Positions 1 to 7,797 of a stretch of DNA of 10,710 nucleotides are shown in pieces. Both the position numbers and the translations under genes were made by a program. The stretch's first letter is position 1; each line of letters opens with the position of its first letter. This DNA is from Ophiocordyceps camponoti-saundersi (nom. inval.) (Eukaryota; Ascomycota; Sordariomycetes; Hypocreales; Ophiocordycipitaceae): NCBI GenBank assembly GCA_003339415.1, contig PDHQ01000391.1, forward strand, positions 7,986-18,695, read 5' to 3'. The notes under the pieces were generated by a model, which was given only the letters and a program-made list of their open reading frames with translations, did not search any database and was not told the origin of the DNA.

Positions 1-37
1 GCTGTGTTGGTGCGCGCGGATGGCGTAGCGGGTTGGT
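1..37. other. Short unmutated GC-rich flank
   Basis: These 37 bases are GC-rich and carry seven TpG dinucleotides when the one running into the G run is included. That is more than is found in many hundreds of bases downstream, so the stretch did not undergo the mutation process that shaped the rest. It may be the edge of a unique flank, or sequence joined wrongly at the homopolymer that follows. It is too short to show a gene. Confidence 0.7.

Positions 38-82
<45 letters not shown>
38..82 (+). repeat. G homopolymer, 45 bases
   Basis: An uninterrupted run of 45 G separates the GC-rich first 37 bases from the TpA-rich body. Homopolymers of G this long are rare in genomes and hard to sequence, so both the length and the junction are uncertain. 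If real, the run could form G-quadruplexes and stall polymerases. Confidence 0.85.
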
Positions 83-417
83 CTATTTATAGAACTAAAG
101 ACGGCTCCTAATTATCGTAGCCGGGCTAGGAGAGACGCTACCGCCCTTCCTAAAAGATATATATAGCGAAGGTTAATAACGTTTATATAAAAGTTTTAGA
201 TAAGCTATCGCCTAGAGATAAGCTTTATATTATCTAAGATATATACCTCCTAATACTAAGGGTAAGATTTAGACTTAACTAAGCTTATACTAACTATTAT
301 AACGAAGGCTAATATAGTCTATCTTAACGGTAAATAAAAGCTTATAGTTTAGGAACTTATTTTAGGGAGTGTTTGCTTAGGGAGGATAGCTTAATATAGC
401 CTCGATTAGCCTCGGCT
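83..417 (+). other. Mutated sequence with a faint + strand frame
   Basis: No gene can be called here. In the frame beginning at 121 there is a 27-codon stretch without stops (154-234), followed by shorter ones up to about 309. The intervening stops are TAA or TAG, as expected if former Gln or Trp codons were mutated. The reading is rich in Lys, Val, Leu and Asp. The signal is near what chance would give, so this may or may not be the start of the element that continues to 3238. Confidence 0.25.
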
Positions 418-502
418 ATTAACAGCGTAGTAATTAACTTAGCGGATTATTAGCGTAGTAAACTGCTTACTACTTAGCGGCGAATTATCCGAACTTAAGC
501 TA

Positions 503-521
503 GGGGGGGGGGGGGGGGGGG
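503..521 (+). repeat. G homopolymer, 19 bases
   Basis: A second uninterrupted G run, 19 bases long, is again followed by CTA, as is the 45-base run at 38-82. It lies inside the core-repeat tract between the copies at 446 and 589. Confidence 0.9.
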
Positions 522-621
522 CTAATAAGATAACTATTCCTAAAACTAATAAGCTATTAGCGTAAAGGATATTGCTACCTAGTAGCGGATTATTAGCGTA
601 GTAGACTGCTTATACTTTAGG

Positions 622-712
622 AGTAAAAAGTATTTTTACCCTTTACCCTCCTCCCTCCTCCTCCTCCTAAGTATTATCTCCCCCTCTTCTTCCCCCCTTC
701 CTTAGCTTATTA
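622..712 (+). repeat. Pyrimidine-rich tract
   Basis: This is a nearly pure C/T stretch built of CCT and CTC steps with only a few purines, the longest interruption being around 668-676. It may be a decayed microsatellite or the pyrimidine-rich part of an old non-coding region. No function can be assigned. Confidence 0.5.
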
Positions 713-1225
713 TAACCCGTCGTTTACTATAAAAGTAAAAAATATCCTTACCCTCCTAAAGCCTTTAAAAACCCCTATTATAAACTAACCCTATCTTACC
801 GTAGTTCGAAACCCTTAAGGTATAACGCCTAAAAAGATAACTTATTAAAGTTTAGAAGTTTTAAGAAAGATAGGGACTTTTAGTAAAATAAATATAATTA
901 GATATACCCTCTTCTAATTAGCCTCTTTACTCGCATATCGAAACTTAATATAAGAGTTAGTAATAGTATAGCTATTATTTAAAAAGCTTAATAATACCCC
1001 GACTAAAAAGGTATTATAGCGAAGATTACGGAATTCGATAAATTTAAGGTAGTAGCCCCTTCTTAACCTTACCTCCGCCTAAGCTACCGCTCGAAGAATA
1101 TATAACGAGGAAGATAACTGCTACTAGAGGAAGGAGGATAAGTTATTAAACCGTATCGCCCGCCTTTTTACTATTTACCTTTACCGCATAAAGTATAAGC
1201 GAGCAGATTACTTACACGGACTAAA
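713..1225. other. Mutated sequence, no gene recognised
   Basis: This stretch contains no core-repeat copies and no reliable gene. In the frame of 961 a stop-free run of about 35 codons spans roughly 1048-1146, but other frames give comparable runs nearby. CpA and TpG are almost absent. It separates the first three core copies from the dense cluster that starts at 1226. Confidence 0.4.
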
Positions 1226-1431
1226 ATTATCCGCGTAGTAGATTATTAGTATAGTAGATTTAGATTATTAGCATAATAAACTATCCGCCTATATTTTAGA
1301 GTTCCGGATTATCTAAACTAGATTATTAGCATAGTAAATTACTATATAAATTATTAGCGTAATAAATAGCTACGCGAATTATCCGCGTAGTAAATTATTA
1401 GTATAGTAGATTTAGATTATTAGCGTGGTAG
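1226..1431 (+). repeat. 54-bp direct repeat, copies at 1226 and 1378
   Basis: Positions 1226-1279 recur at 1378-1431 with an offset of 152 bases. Each copy has the same internal order: an ATTATCCGCG-type core, an ATTATTAGTA-type core directly after it, the spacer ATTTAG, then a third core. The last core differs between copies mainly by transitions. Two further single cores (1322 and 1350) lie between. This shows amplification of a composite unit, not independent point occurrences of the core. Confidence 0.8.
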
Positions 1432-1548
1432 ACTATTAGCGTTATAATTAGCTTATTTAAACTAAATTATTAGCGTAGTAAACTATCCGCTTACTTTTCT
1501 CCTCTTTTTTTAGCTATTAGGGCTTTCGCTAATATTTATAGGTTACGG

Positions 1549-1770
1549 ATTATTAGCGTAGTAGACTCCTAAGTAAAAGCTTTAAAAATCCGAGGATAGA
1601 TTACGGTTAATAAAGGCTATAATACTAGCAAGGAAACGCTAAGGAAAACTCTATTATTAGCTATAGCTAAAAATTATTAATATAGTAAACTCTTAAGAAG
1701 TAGAAATCTAAGGATAGATCGCGGCTAATAGAGGCTATAATACTAGCGAGGAAACGCTAAGGAAAACTTT
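1549..1770 (+). repeat. Roughly 100-bp direct repeat, two copies
   Basis: Copy 1 is 1549-1652 and copy 2 is 1673-1770. Both begin with the 16-bp core, then share a segment containing AGGATAGAT, a GGCTATAATACTAGC-like block and AGGAAACGCTAAGGAAAACT. The offset is 124 bases at the left end and 118 at the right, so copy 2 lacks six bases. Most substitutions are C/T or G/A transitions, as expected of RIP acting separately on the copies. Confidence 0.8.
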
Positions 1771-1776
1771 ATTAAG

Positions 1777-2085
1777 ATTATTAGCGTAATAGACTCCTAA
1801 AAAGCGAGGGTACCTTTATAGTGCTTATTATATATCCGGTCTTTAAGAATAACGAATAGTTATACTATATAGCTACGTAAGGACCGAGATATAGTTAAAT
1901 CTAATATAACGGATAAAGACTTATATTAGCTATAGCTAAGAATTATTAGCGTAATAAACTCCTAAGAAGCGAGGGTACCTACACTATACCTATTATATAT
2001 CCGGTCTCTAAAAATAACGAATAGTTATACTATATAGCTACGTAAGGACCGGGATATAGTCGAATCCGATATAATAGATAAAGAC
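1777..2085 (+). repeat. 144-bp direct repeat with 165-bp period
   Basis: Copy 1 is 1777-1920 and copy 2 is 1942-2085, aligned with a constant offset of 165 bases and no indels. By hand I count about 18 differences, roughly 16 of them transitions. Both copies start with the 16-bp core, and 21 bases of linker lie between them. The period is 55 codons, so the duplication keeps the reading frame. In the frame of 1776 both copies read through a Ser-Glu-Gly-Thr motif, an Ile-rich segment and Asn-Asn-Glu before a TAG. A coding origin is plausible but not proven. Confidence 0.85.
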
Positions 2086-2103
2086 CGATATAATAGATAA
2101 AAA
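2066..2103 (+). repeat. 19-bp tandem duplication
   Basis: The unit CCGATATAATAGATAAAGA at 2066-2084 is repeated directly at 2085-2103 with a single difference near its end. The first unit is the 3' end of the second 144-bp copy, so this small duplication happened at the edge of the larger one. Confidence 0.8.
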
Positions 2104-2460
2104 TCTATTCTTCCTTTATAAGAAGCGTAAGGCTACCGCTATTTAAAAGTTTAAGATTATATATAAGATTAATAAGATTAAGGAAGTGCCTTATTACTTA
2201 TTAGGCTCAGATTACTATCCTAAATAATAGCGTATATTATATACGCCTCTTTTATTCCTAAAGCTAGCGCTACCGCGCTTAATACTATATCTTTTAAGGT
2301 AGCGGCTAAGATAATATAAGCTAAGTTCTCGCTTAATATTATTATACTAGAGATTAAACCTAAACTAAGGGATTATCCGCGTAGTAGATTACTTACCTAG
2401 GTAGCGTTAAAAATAAAGAGTTTTTATTAGCTTACGCTTTTAGGGAATTTAAACCCCTTC

Positions 2461-2520
2461 GGTATTATAGCCTCTAGTATTACTACCTTTAATATCGTAG
2501 CTTTTAGTATTATAGCCTCT
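2461..2520 (+). repeat. 15-bp tandem repeat, four units
   Basis: Four consecutive 15-bp units start at 2461, 2476, 2491 and 2506, of the form RRTATTATAGCCTCT with substitutions. Two related units follow the 25-bp array at 2682 and 2697. The period equals five codons, and in the frame of 2461 the units read as pentapeptides such as GIIAS, SITTF, NIVAF and SIIAS, without a stop. This is a former in-frame pentapeptide repeat, which supports a coding origin for the surrounding sequence. Confidence 0.7.
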
Positions 2521-2613
2521 TATCGTAACGCGTTAGTTTCTATAACCTTATTATAGCTATCGCTCCTAGCTATTACTATAGATACTTACCTAGTAGCTAT
2601 AGCTAACTTTATA

Positions 2614-2688
2614 AGGGATTTAAACCCCTCTAATAATAGGGGATTTAAACCCCTCCGGTTATAGGGGATTTAAACCCCTTCGGCATTA
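2614..2688 (+). repeat. 25-bp tandem repeat, three units plus a distant one
   Basis: Three units of exactly 25 bases begin at 2614, 2639 and 2664. Each holds the near-palindromic GGGGATTTAAACCCC, followed by a short variable part. A fourth related unit lies at 2443, directly before the 15-bp array, and the unit at 2664 is likewise followed by 15-bp units, so unit plus array was duplicated as a block. Read in its own local frame, each unit gives the same short peptide (G/R, D/N, then LNP). Because 25 is not a multiple of three, successive units put this peptide in frames 1, 2 and 3. Confidence 0.85.
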
Positions 2689-2734
2689 TCGCTTTTAATA
2701 TTACTATTATAAATAGTATATCCGTCGCTATTAA

Positions 2735-2856
2735 GATAGATAGGCAAAGAGCTACCGAATATATAATACGCTAAAAAATATAGCTATTCCTAGTAATAGC
2801 TAGGGATTATTAGTATAGTAAACTGCTAGATAAATAGCTACCGAATATCTAATACT
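2735..2856 (+). repeat. Short diverged direct repeat near the frame's 3' part
   Basis: A segment containing AGATAGGCAAAGAGCTACC followed by GAATATATAATAC (2735-2768) resembles AGATAAATAGCTACC followed by GAATATCTAATAC at 2829-2855. Both read as an Ala-Thr-Glu-Tyr motif in their own frames, three codons after an Asp/Arg-rich start. A 16-bp core (2806) lies between them. This is another sign of repeated local duplication. Confidence 0.55.
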
Positions 2857-3238
2857 TATAGCTAGCCTATAGCTATATTAATTAAAGTTTCTAGCAGCCG
2901 ATAATAAATTAGAGGCTAAACTATAAACTTATATACGATATCTTATAAAAGGTACCTTAAAAGTTTAGTTAACGCTTAGCTTCTTTAGAAGAGTAACGAA
3001 GAATATAATATAAGAGGCTAAGAACGGTACCTTTAATAATAAGGCTATAAACAGTGCCTAACTACCTTATAAACTAGCTAAAAGACAAAGGCGTATACTT
3101 AAATATAAGTAGTAGTATAAAGGCCTAAGGGGTAAAAAGTATAATAGCGTAGAGAGCGTAAGGGGTGGAGGGTATAAGTAGCCGGGTAAGGGCGAGTATA
3201 ATTAAATATATTTATCGCCGAAAGTAATAATTAAGTAA

Positions 3239-3894
3239 ATCCGAAAAAAAAACCCGCTAATTACACAAGTAGAATACTAGCTAGCTTAGCTAATTAGCAC
3301 TTTATATTTTTATAAAATTAGTATAATCTATAAAGTTAGTATTTAAATTATAAGAATAATATATATCGTAATATTATATTTAAGCGTTAAACTACCTATA
3401 TAAGTAACTATAATATACTTTATAAATCCTATTATTATTACGTAATCTATATTTATAATAATATTATAAAAAAAAATCTTTATTAAAATATAAATATATG
3501 TTTAACTAGCACTTATATAAAGGCAACGGTAACTACTAGTTTTACAGCCCCCCACAGCTTCCCGGTAAAGTATATATAAGTAGTAAGATATATTAATTAA
3601 TAGCTTTATAGGATAAATTAACGTTGCCCTAATTATTAATATAAAGTTTTAAAGTGACGCTTTTTTAATTACCTAATTACGGATTATATCTAATTATATT
3701 ACTAAATAAATATAACCCCTCGCTTATTAGCTTTCGGAAATATACGTATCTTTTCTTATTTTCTTATTACTTCCTCTATAGTTAATAATATTATCGGGGT
3801 TAGAGTTAATATCGATATCTTTATATCTTTTAAGCGAGATAGTTAGTCCTAATCTAGCGGACAGTATTAGATTTTTATTATAATTACTTACCTT
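3239..3894. other. AT-rich stretch without a gene
   Basis: This follows the last recognisable reading frame. It starts with a nine-base A run (3244-3252), then holds a very AT-rich segment (about 3300-3500) of TA steps. A small islet around 3518-3570 keeps three CpA in a C-rich context (about 3545-3556). I see no coding frame, terminal inverted repeat or RNA gene. It may be a 3' flank or the gap between two elements. Confidence 0.5.
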
Positions 3895-4165
3895 CCTAAG
3901 TAAAAAAATAGCACTTTAACGGGGGAAGAAAGACACCCTAAGTAAGCGTAGTAAATACTTAAGAAGCGTAACTTCTTAGATAACTATAGTTTTTAACTAA
4001 TATAAGGGGGGGTCTCTAGCTTTAGAAGGAAAAGCTAGATAGTAATTCTCTATTAGGAAAATAATAAAGAGTCGGTTTTCTATATAACGATAAGAGAGGA
4101 AAGAATAAAGAAAACGAAAACTATTTAATTAAATACTAAAAACTTTAAAATAAGTATTTAAATTA
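3895..4165 (+). repeat. Long direct repeat, copy A
   Basis: This segment matches 6097-6375 in the same orientation with an offset of 2207 bases at the left and 2210 at the right. Conserved blocks include a GGGG-AGAAAGA-ACC start, the sequence AGCGTAGTAAATA (3945-3957), AATTCTCTAT, TTTTCTATATAA and CTATTTAATTAAATACTA (4121-4138). Differences are many and mostly transitions. The pair could be old long terminal repeats of one element about 2.5 kb long, or two copies of a short non-autonomous element. Ends and target duplications are not clear after RIP. Confidence 0.7.
4015..4039 (+). repeat. Hairpin with 9-bp arms
   Basis: TCTAGCTTT (4015-4023) and AAAGCTAGA (4031-4039) form perfect arms around a 7-base loop. 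It lies inside repeat copy A. The matching part of copy B is only partly self-complementary, so the structure is not clearly conserved and may be incidental. Confidence 0.5.
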
Positions 4166-4239
4166 GTAATTTATAGTTTAAAAGTGTAAAGTTTAAAATA
4201 TAAGGTTAGTAAGTGTTTTTTTAGCTTCTTTATCGATAG

Positions 4240-4422
4240 AAAAAACAGCTCGATATCTTTTTACGAGGAATTCTTATAGCTATAATAGCTTTTAATAATA
4301 CTTATAAGTTTAAAAGCGAGGCGATTAAGGCCTTAGATAAGAAGATAGCTTTATTTTACCTTATTCGCCCCTATATAATTTATAGGAGAATAGCCTCGCA
4401 GAGAGGGCTAGCAGGACCCTAT
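4240..4422 (+). other. 61-codon stop-free stretch, possible gene relic
   Basis: From just after a TAG at 4237 to a TAA at 4423 the frame is open for 61 codons, followed immediately by three stops in a row. It has no ATG. The translation is rich in Ile, Lys and Arg, with motifs such as FNNTYKFKSEAIKALDKK and ASQRGLAGP, and reads like a folded-protein fragment more than like low-complexity sequence. With stops at about one codon in ten in this DNA, such a run is unlikely by chance at any one place but can be expected now and then in 10 kb. The family is not recognised. Confidence 0.3.
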
Positions 4423-6096
4423 TAATAATAGCGAGGGCTAATTACTTATATATAAAGCCTCCCGTAATCTTATAGCCGTAATATATTAACTTATCCTTAG
4501 AAGCTAGTTAATACCCTTAGTCCCTATCTTATATTACCCCCTAATATTCCCTTTAGCTAACTACCTGCCCTTAAGTTTAGTTATTAAACTATAGCGGTTT
4601 ACCCCTTTTACGTCCCTCTCTTCGGTTTATATATTTACCCTCCTTCTCCTCCTTACTATCTAGTAGCGGTATAGTAAGGGAAAATAAGTGCCTTAAAGGA
4701 GTAAAATTACTATACTTAATTTTACCTAAGTGTAACTATCTATCTAGAAAGGATTAGGGATAGGGGCCGGGGTTATATAATTTCTCCCTCCGTTTATACC
4801 TTTATTATAGGGCGTTATGCCTCTTAACTAGCTACCTTATACTATTAAGCGTAGCTATTATAAATCTATAATAAACTATTTTATTATTTATTACCTAACT
4901 CTATTATATATAAGCTTCGTTATACTTTTTCTCCCTTCTTAGGTTTTTAGCTTTCCCTATCTTATTATATCTTATCGAATCTTATCGCGTCTTACCGTAA
5001 TATGCAAACGCCTTAAACGTTTATAATCGATACTAATATTATTATTTTCCTAATTCCCCTAGCGATTTATAGCCGTATAATAACCCTACCTCCTTTAAAG
5101 AAACGGAAATAAACGCCCTTCTTCTCTTTTCTTTTCGTTAGTATTTCTTTGCCGTTTTTATTACCACGCCTCTAATCTACTCTACTATCCTTCTATTTAT
5201 ATATTTAAGTAAGATATAATATATTCACCTCCCCGTTTCTTCGGATATAAAACCCCCTCCTTCCCTACTACCCCCTACTCTTTTATATATCTCTATCTAA
5301 GCTTAAGCTAACACTTTGCCTTACTTTTCTACTCGGTATATATTAATATACGCTACCGCTATCCTTACCTTTACTATATTTTCCGAGTAATCTATTCCTA
5401 AACTTTTTATAACTATTATCTCTCTCCTTTATTAACTTAAAAAATAATAGGAGATATATTTTATAGAAATCCGTAATAACTAAGCTTACCTTGCTTACTT
5501 TCTATAATAAGCTAATAAGTCCGTTAACCTAACCTCTAATATATTTTACTTTACTATGTAATATACCCCTGCTTAGCTTACCGCTATAGAGAAAGCTATT
5601 ATAGCGATTAGCTTTTAGGTTATAATACTTACCTATTATATAAATTATATAAAATATTAACTTTACTTTAAAAAAAAAAAAAATCTATAGTTAAAACTAA
5701 CTAGATATAATAAAATAAAGTTTTAGGATACTTAGGACGCTATTTAGGCCGCTTACTATAATCGCCTCCCTTACTCTCTAAACTACTTTCCGCCTTTTAC
5801 TCTCTAAATTACGATAAATCCCTCCGATAATATTAACTCCCCTTAATCTACTCCCTACTAATAAGAATCTACGGCTAGCTTTAATATTAGCCCTATTTAT
5901 TATAACTTAGAGACTAGGGAGGTTTAAGATATATCTATAAAGTTTAGCACCTATATTAGTATTATAATTATATTAGATATAGAACTATTTTAGAATTTAC
6001 GAAAAGGCCTCTCTTAACGCCTACTCTAAATCCCTCGTATTTATAGGAGCTTAGCTTATACTTTACTTTATAATATAACCTAAGTATTTCGCTTTC
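4423..6096. other. Pyrimidine-rich AT-rich stretch, no gene seen
   Basis: Between repeat copies A and B the + strand is rich in C and T, with many CCT, CTT and TTA steps. I could not follow a convincing frame on the + strand and did not work through the minus strand fully. An A run of 14 lies at 5670-5683. If A and B are terminal repeats, this would be the internal part of the element, with purine-rich sense on the minus strand. Confidence 0.4.
5670..5683 (+). repeat. A homopolymer, 14 bases
   Basis: Fourteen consecutive A in AT-rich sequence. It has no duplicated flanks that I can see, so it is not good evidence for a retrotransposon tail. Confidence 0.85.
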
Positions 6097-6375
6097 CCTT
6101 AAGCTTAAATATACCGCTTACTTTAGCGGGGAGAGAAAGATACCTTAAGCGAGCGTAGTAAATATATATAAGATATATTTTCCTAAGTTACTATAGTTGC
6201 TAGCTATTATAAAGGGGTAGGGGGGCTCTACTTTAGGTATATAGCTAGATAATAATTCTCTATAAGTAAGGTTACTTAAGGTTAATTTTCTATATAAAAA
6301 TAGGAGGAAAAAGAAGAGAAAGGTAAAGAACTATTTAATTAGATACTAAAAGCTTTAAAATAGATTTTTAAATCC
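6097..6375 (+). repeat. Long direct repeat, copy B
   Basis: This is the partner of 3895-4165, in the same orientation. It keeps the GGGGAGAGAAAGA start (6128-6140), AGCGTAGTAAATA (6152-6164), AATTCTCTAT, TTTTCTATATAA and CTATTTAATTAGATACTA (6331-6348). A shorter, weaker match to its right end (GAGAGGAAAAGTG, then ACTATTTAACTAAACC) lies at about 6629-6665 and may be a third, partial copy. Confidence 0.7.
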
Positions 6376-7333
6376 TTAATTCGTTATATAAAATTATAAG
6401 GTATAAAATAAAACTATAATTTACTTTAGTATTATTTTTATTATAAGTCCCTTTTAAAACTTAACTTACGATATATAACTTTTAGATAGCTAAAAAGATA
6501 AGGTTAAGGGCTAATTCTAGCTTAATTCCTTCCTCTCTATAGGGAAACTAAACTATACTATATATTAAGTTATAACCGCTCCCTTATCTTAAGAGCTATT
6601 TATCGTTTTAATACTTAAAAGCTTTTAGGAGAGGAAAAGTGTTCGGGGACTATTTAACTAAACCCTAAATAAGCTCTTACTTACTTTTTATACTAGCTTT
6701 TTATTTATTTTCCTTCGGCCTATTTATTACCGCCGCTAAAGTCCCTTTATAGCTTCCTCTTCTAAACTTATCCCTCCTATCCCTTATCTTTCTATCTCTT
6801 AAAACGTTAACCGTAAATAATATATATTCCTATATATATTTCTTAAAGTATATCTTTTTATCTCTTAAGTTAAAAAAAAAATAATTACTAAAACCTAAGC
6901 CTCTCTTTTAGATTAGTAAAATTATTATTATTCTCTTAATTTCTTACCGCTACTCGCTTCCACGTTACTAAATATATAACCTTTTTATATATCGTATACG
7001 CTATTAGGTTATATCCCTTATACCTAAAGCTAAACGCCTTAAGTAGTTTCTTATAAAAAATATACTTTACCTTACCCTTTATCTATATTATCCTAATAAA
7101 GCGTACCTTTACCTAATTATCGTATTCGCAAGCTAGTATTCGTCCCTTTTAGATATTAGTAATATATACCCGTAATTAATTAGCTCTTCCCCTAAGAACT
7201 TATAAGTATTTTACTACTTTTTTCGCTAGCTACCGTTTACGATATTAGACTCCTAATATTTTCCGGCTAGCTATCCGTATTAGTTATTCTATCTTATTCT
7301 ATACGCCCGCCACTTACTACTTCCTTCTAATAA
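6376..7333. other. AT-rich stretch without a recognised gene
   Basis: Apart from the possible partial repeat at 6629-6665 and a ten-base A run (6872-6881) I see no defined feature. The + strand is pyrimidine-rich, and stops are frequent in the frames I read. CpA and TpG are again very rare. Confidence 0.4.
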
Positions 7334-7612
7334 CCTATTTCGCCTTACTATAATCGCGGTGCCTTATACTATCGTAGAGTCCCCCTTCTCCTCCTTACTA
7401 TATTCCTCTCCCCTTCCTCGCCTAACCCCTCCGCCGCTACCGCCGCTACCGCCCTTATACTCCGCGCCTCGTTATCTTCTCCCTCTCCCCCTCTCGCCAC
7501 GTTTAGCGTTACCGCCGGTCGCCTTTATATGTCCCCTATAACGCTATATTTCGCTAGCACCTATAGCCGCTATATCTCGATATTCGAAAAATACCTATAC
7601 TTATATTATTAC
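7334..7612 (+). other. 93-codon stop-free stretch in a GC-richer pocket
   Basis: Between TAA at 7331 and TAA at 7613 the frame is open for 93 codons, the longest open run I found. It starts without ATG and reads as a Leu/Ser/Pro/Ala-rich first half, then Tyr- and Ile-rich sequence (for example YSRYISIFEKYLYLYYY). The first half lies in a GC-richer pocket (about 7375-7530) with (GCCGCTACC)-like repetition. On the minus strand the same pocket reads as a Gly/Arg/Glu-rich segment with only three stops in about 85 codons, which is typical of a disordered protein tail. So either strand may have been coding. A 60-codon frame at 7359-7541 with a GTG start is a proline-rich shadow of the same pocket. 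Confidence 0.3.
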
Positions 7613-7797
7613 TAACTATCTAGGAACGCCTTACCGTATATAAAGCAGAACTTAATATAATATAAGCAGCTACTTATTATTAGTAAAAAATATATATATA
7701 TAAAAAGTATAAATTATATTATAAAACTTATATTATATAGTTATATCCCTTAATATATAATATTAGTCTCCTATATATTAACCTTAGGTAGAATTAA

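Larger units (their letters stand above)
418..2821 (+). repeat. Dispersed 16-bp core repeat, about 18 copies
   Basis: A degenerate 16-bp sequence of the type ATTATTAGCGTAGTAR occurs at 418, 446, 589, 1226, 1242, 1264, 1322, 1350, 1378, 1394, 1416, 1466, 1549, 1673, 1777, 1942, 2372 and 2806, always in the same orientation. Some copies (1226, 1378, 2372) have the variant ATTATCCGCGTAGTAR. Copies are back to back in places (1226/1242 and 1378/1394) and up to several hundred bases apart elsewhere. Many are followed by ACT and then GCTTA, CCTAAG or ATCCGC. I did not find the core outside this interval. The copy at 418 keeps an unmutated CAG, hinting at a less TpA-rich original. The function is unknown. 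The core often starts a longer duplicated unit, so it may mark the end of an amplified module. Confidence 0.75.
2075..3238 (+). pseudogene. Decayed coding region with repeats, unknown protein
   Basis: A + strand reading path can be followed through three frames. The frame of 2075 is used to about 2220. The frame of 2224 runs to 2661: 146 codons with only four stops (2317, 2398, 2428, 2554), where about one codon in ten is a stop elsewhere. The frame of 2649 runs to 2771 without stops, and the frame of 2823 runs to a TAA at 3236. All internal stops are TAA or TAG, which RIP makes from Gln and Trp codons. The last part reads as a Lys/Arg-rich C-terminal tail (motifs such as FFRRVTKN, LAKRQRR and LRGKKYNSVESVRGGG), but its stop density is near chance. 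Frame changes cluster at the 25-bp tandem repeat. No family is recognised; a mobile-element protein is likely from context. No start codon survives. Confidence 0.45.

Noticed and set aside
361..386. TTAGGG-like pieces suggesting telomeric repeats
   Set aside because: Only two isolated TTAGGG matches occur, not in tandem and embedded in mutated DNA.
418..2821. CRISPR-like array of short repeats
   Set aside because: Spacing runs from zero to several hundred bases, the repeats are degenerate, and the DNA is fungal in character. There is no leader or regular spacer length.
2823..3238. Transposase C-terminal tail of the pogo/Fot1 type
   Set aside because: The basic, Gly-containing tail is compatible with such a layout, but no catalytic or DNA-binding motif is visible and stop density is near chance. 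I left the protein unnamed.
5670..5683. Poly-A tail of a non-LTR retrotransposon
   Set aside because: There are no flanking target duplications and no coding relic just upstream; similar A runs occur in several AT-rich places.
7359..7541. 60-codon frame with GTG start and proline-rich translation
   Set aside because: It is a low-complexity reading of a C/T-rich pocket. Fungal genes rarely start with GTG, and a longer open frame overlaps it in another register (7334-7612). I do not call it a gene.
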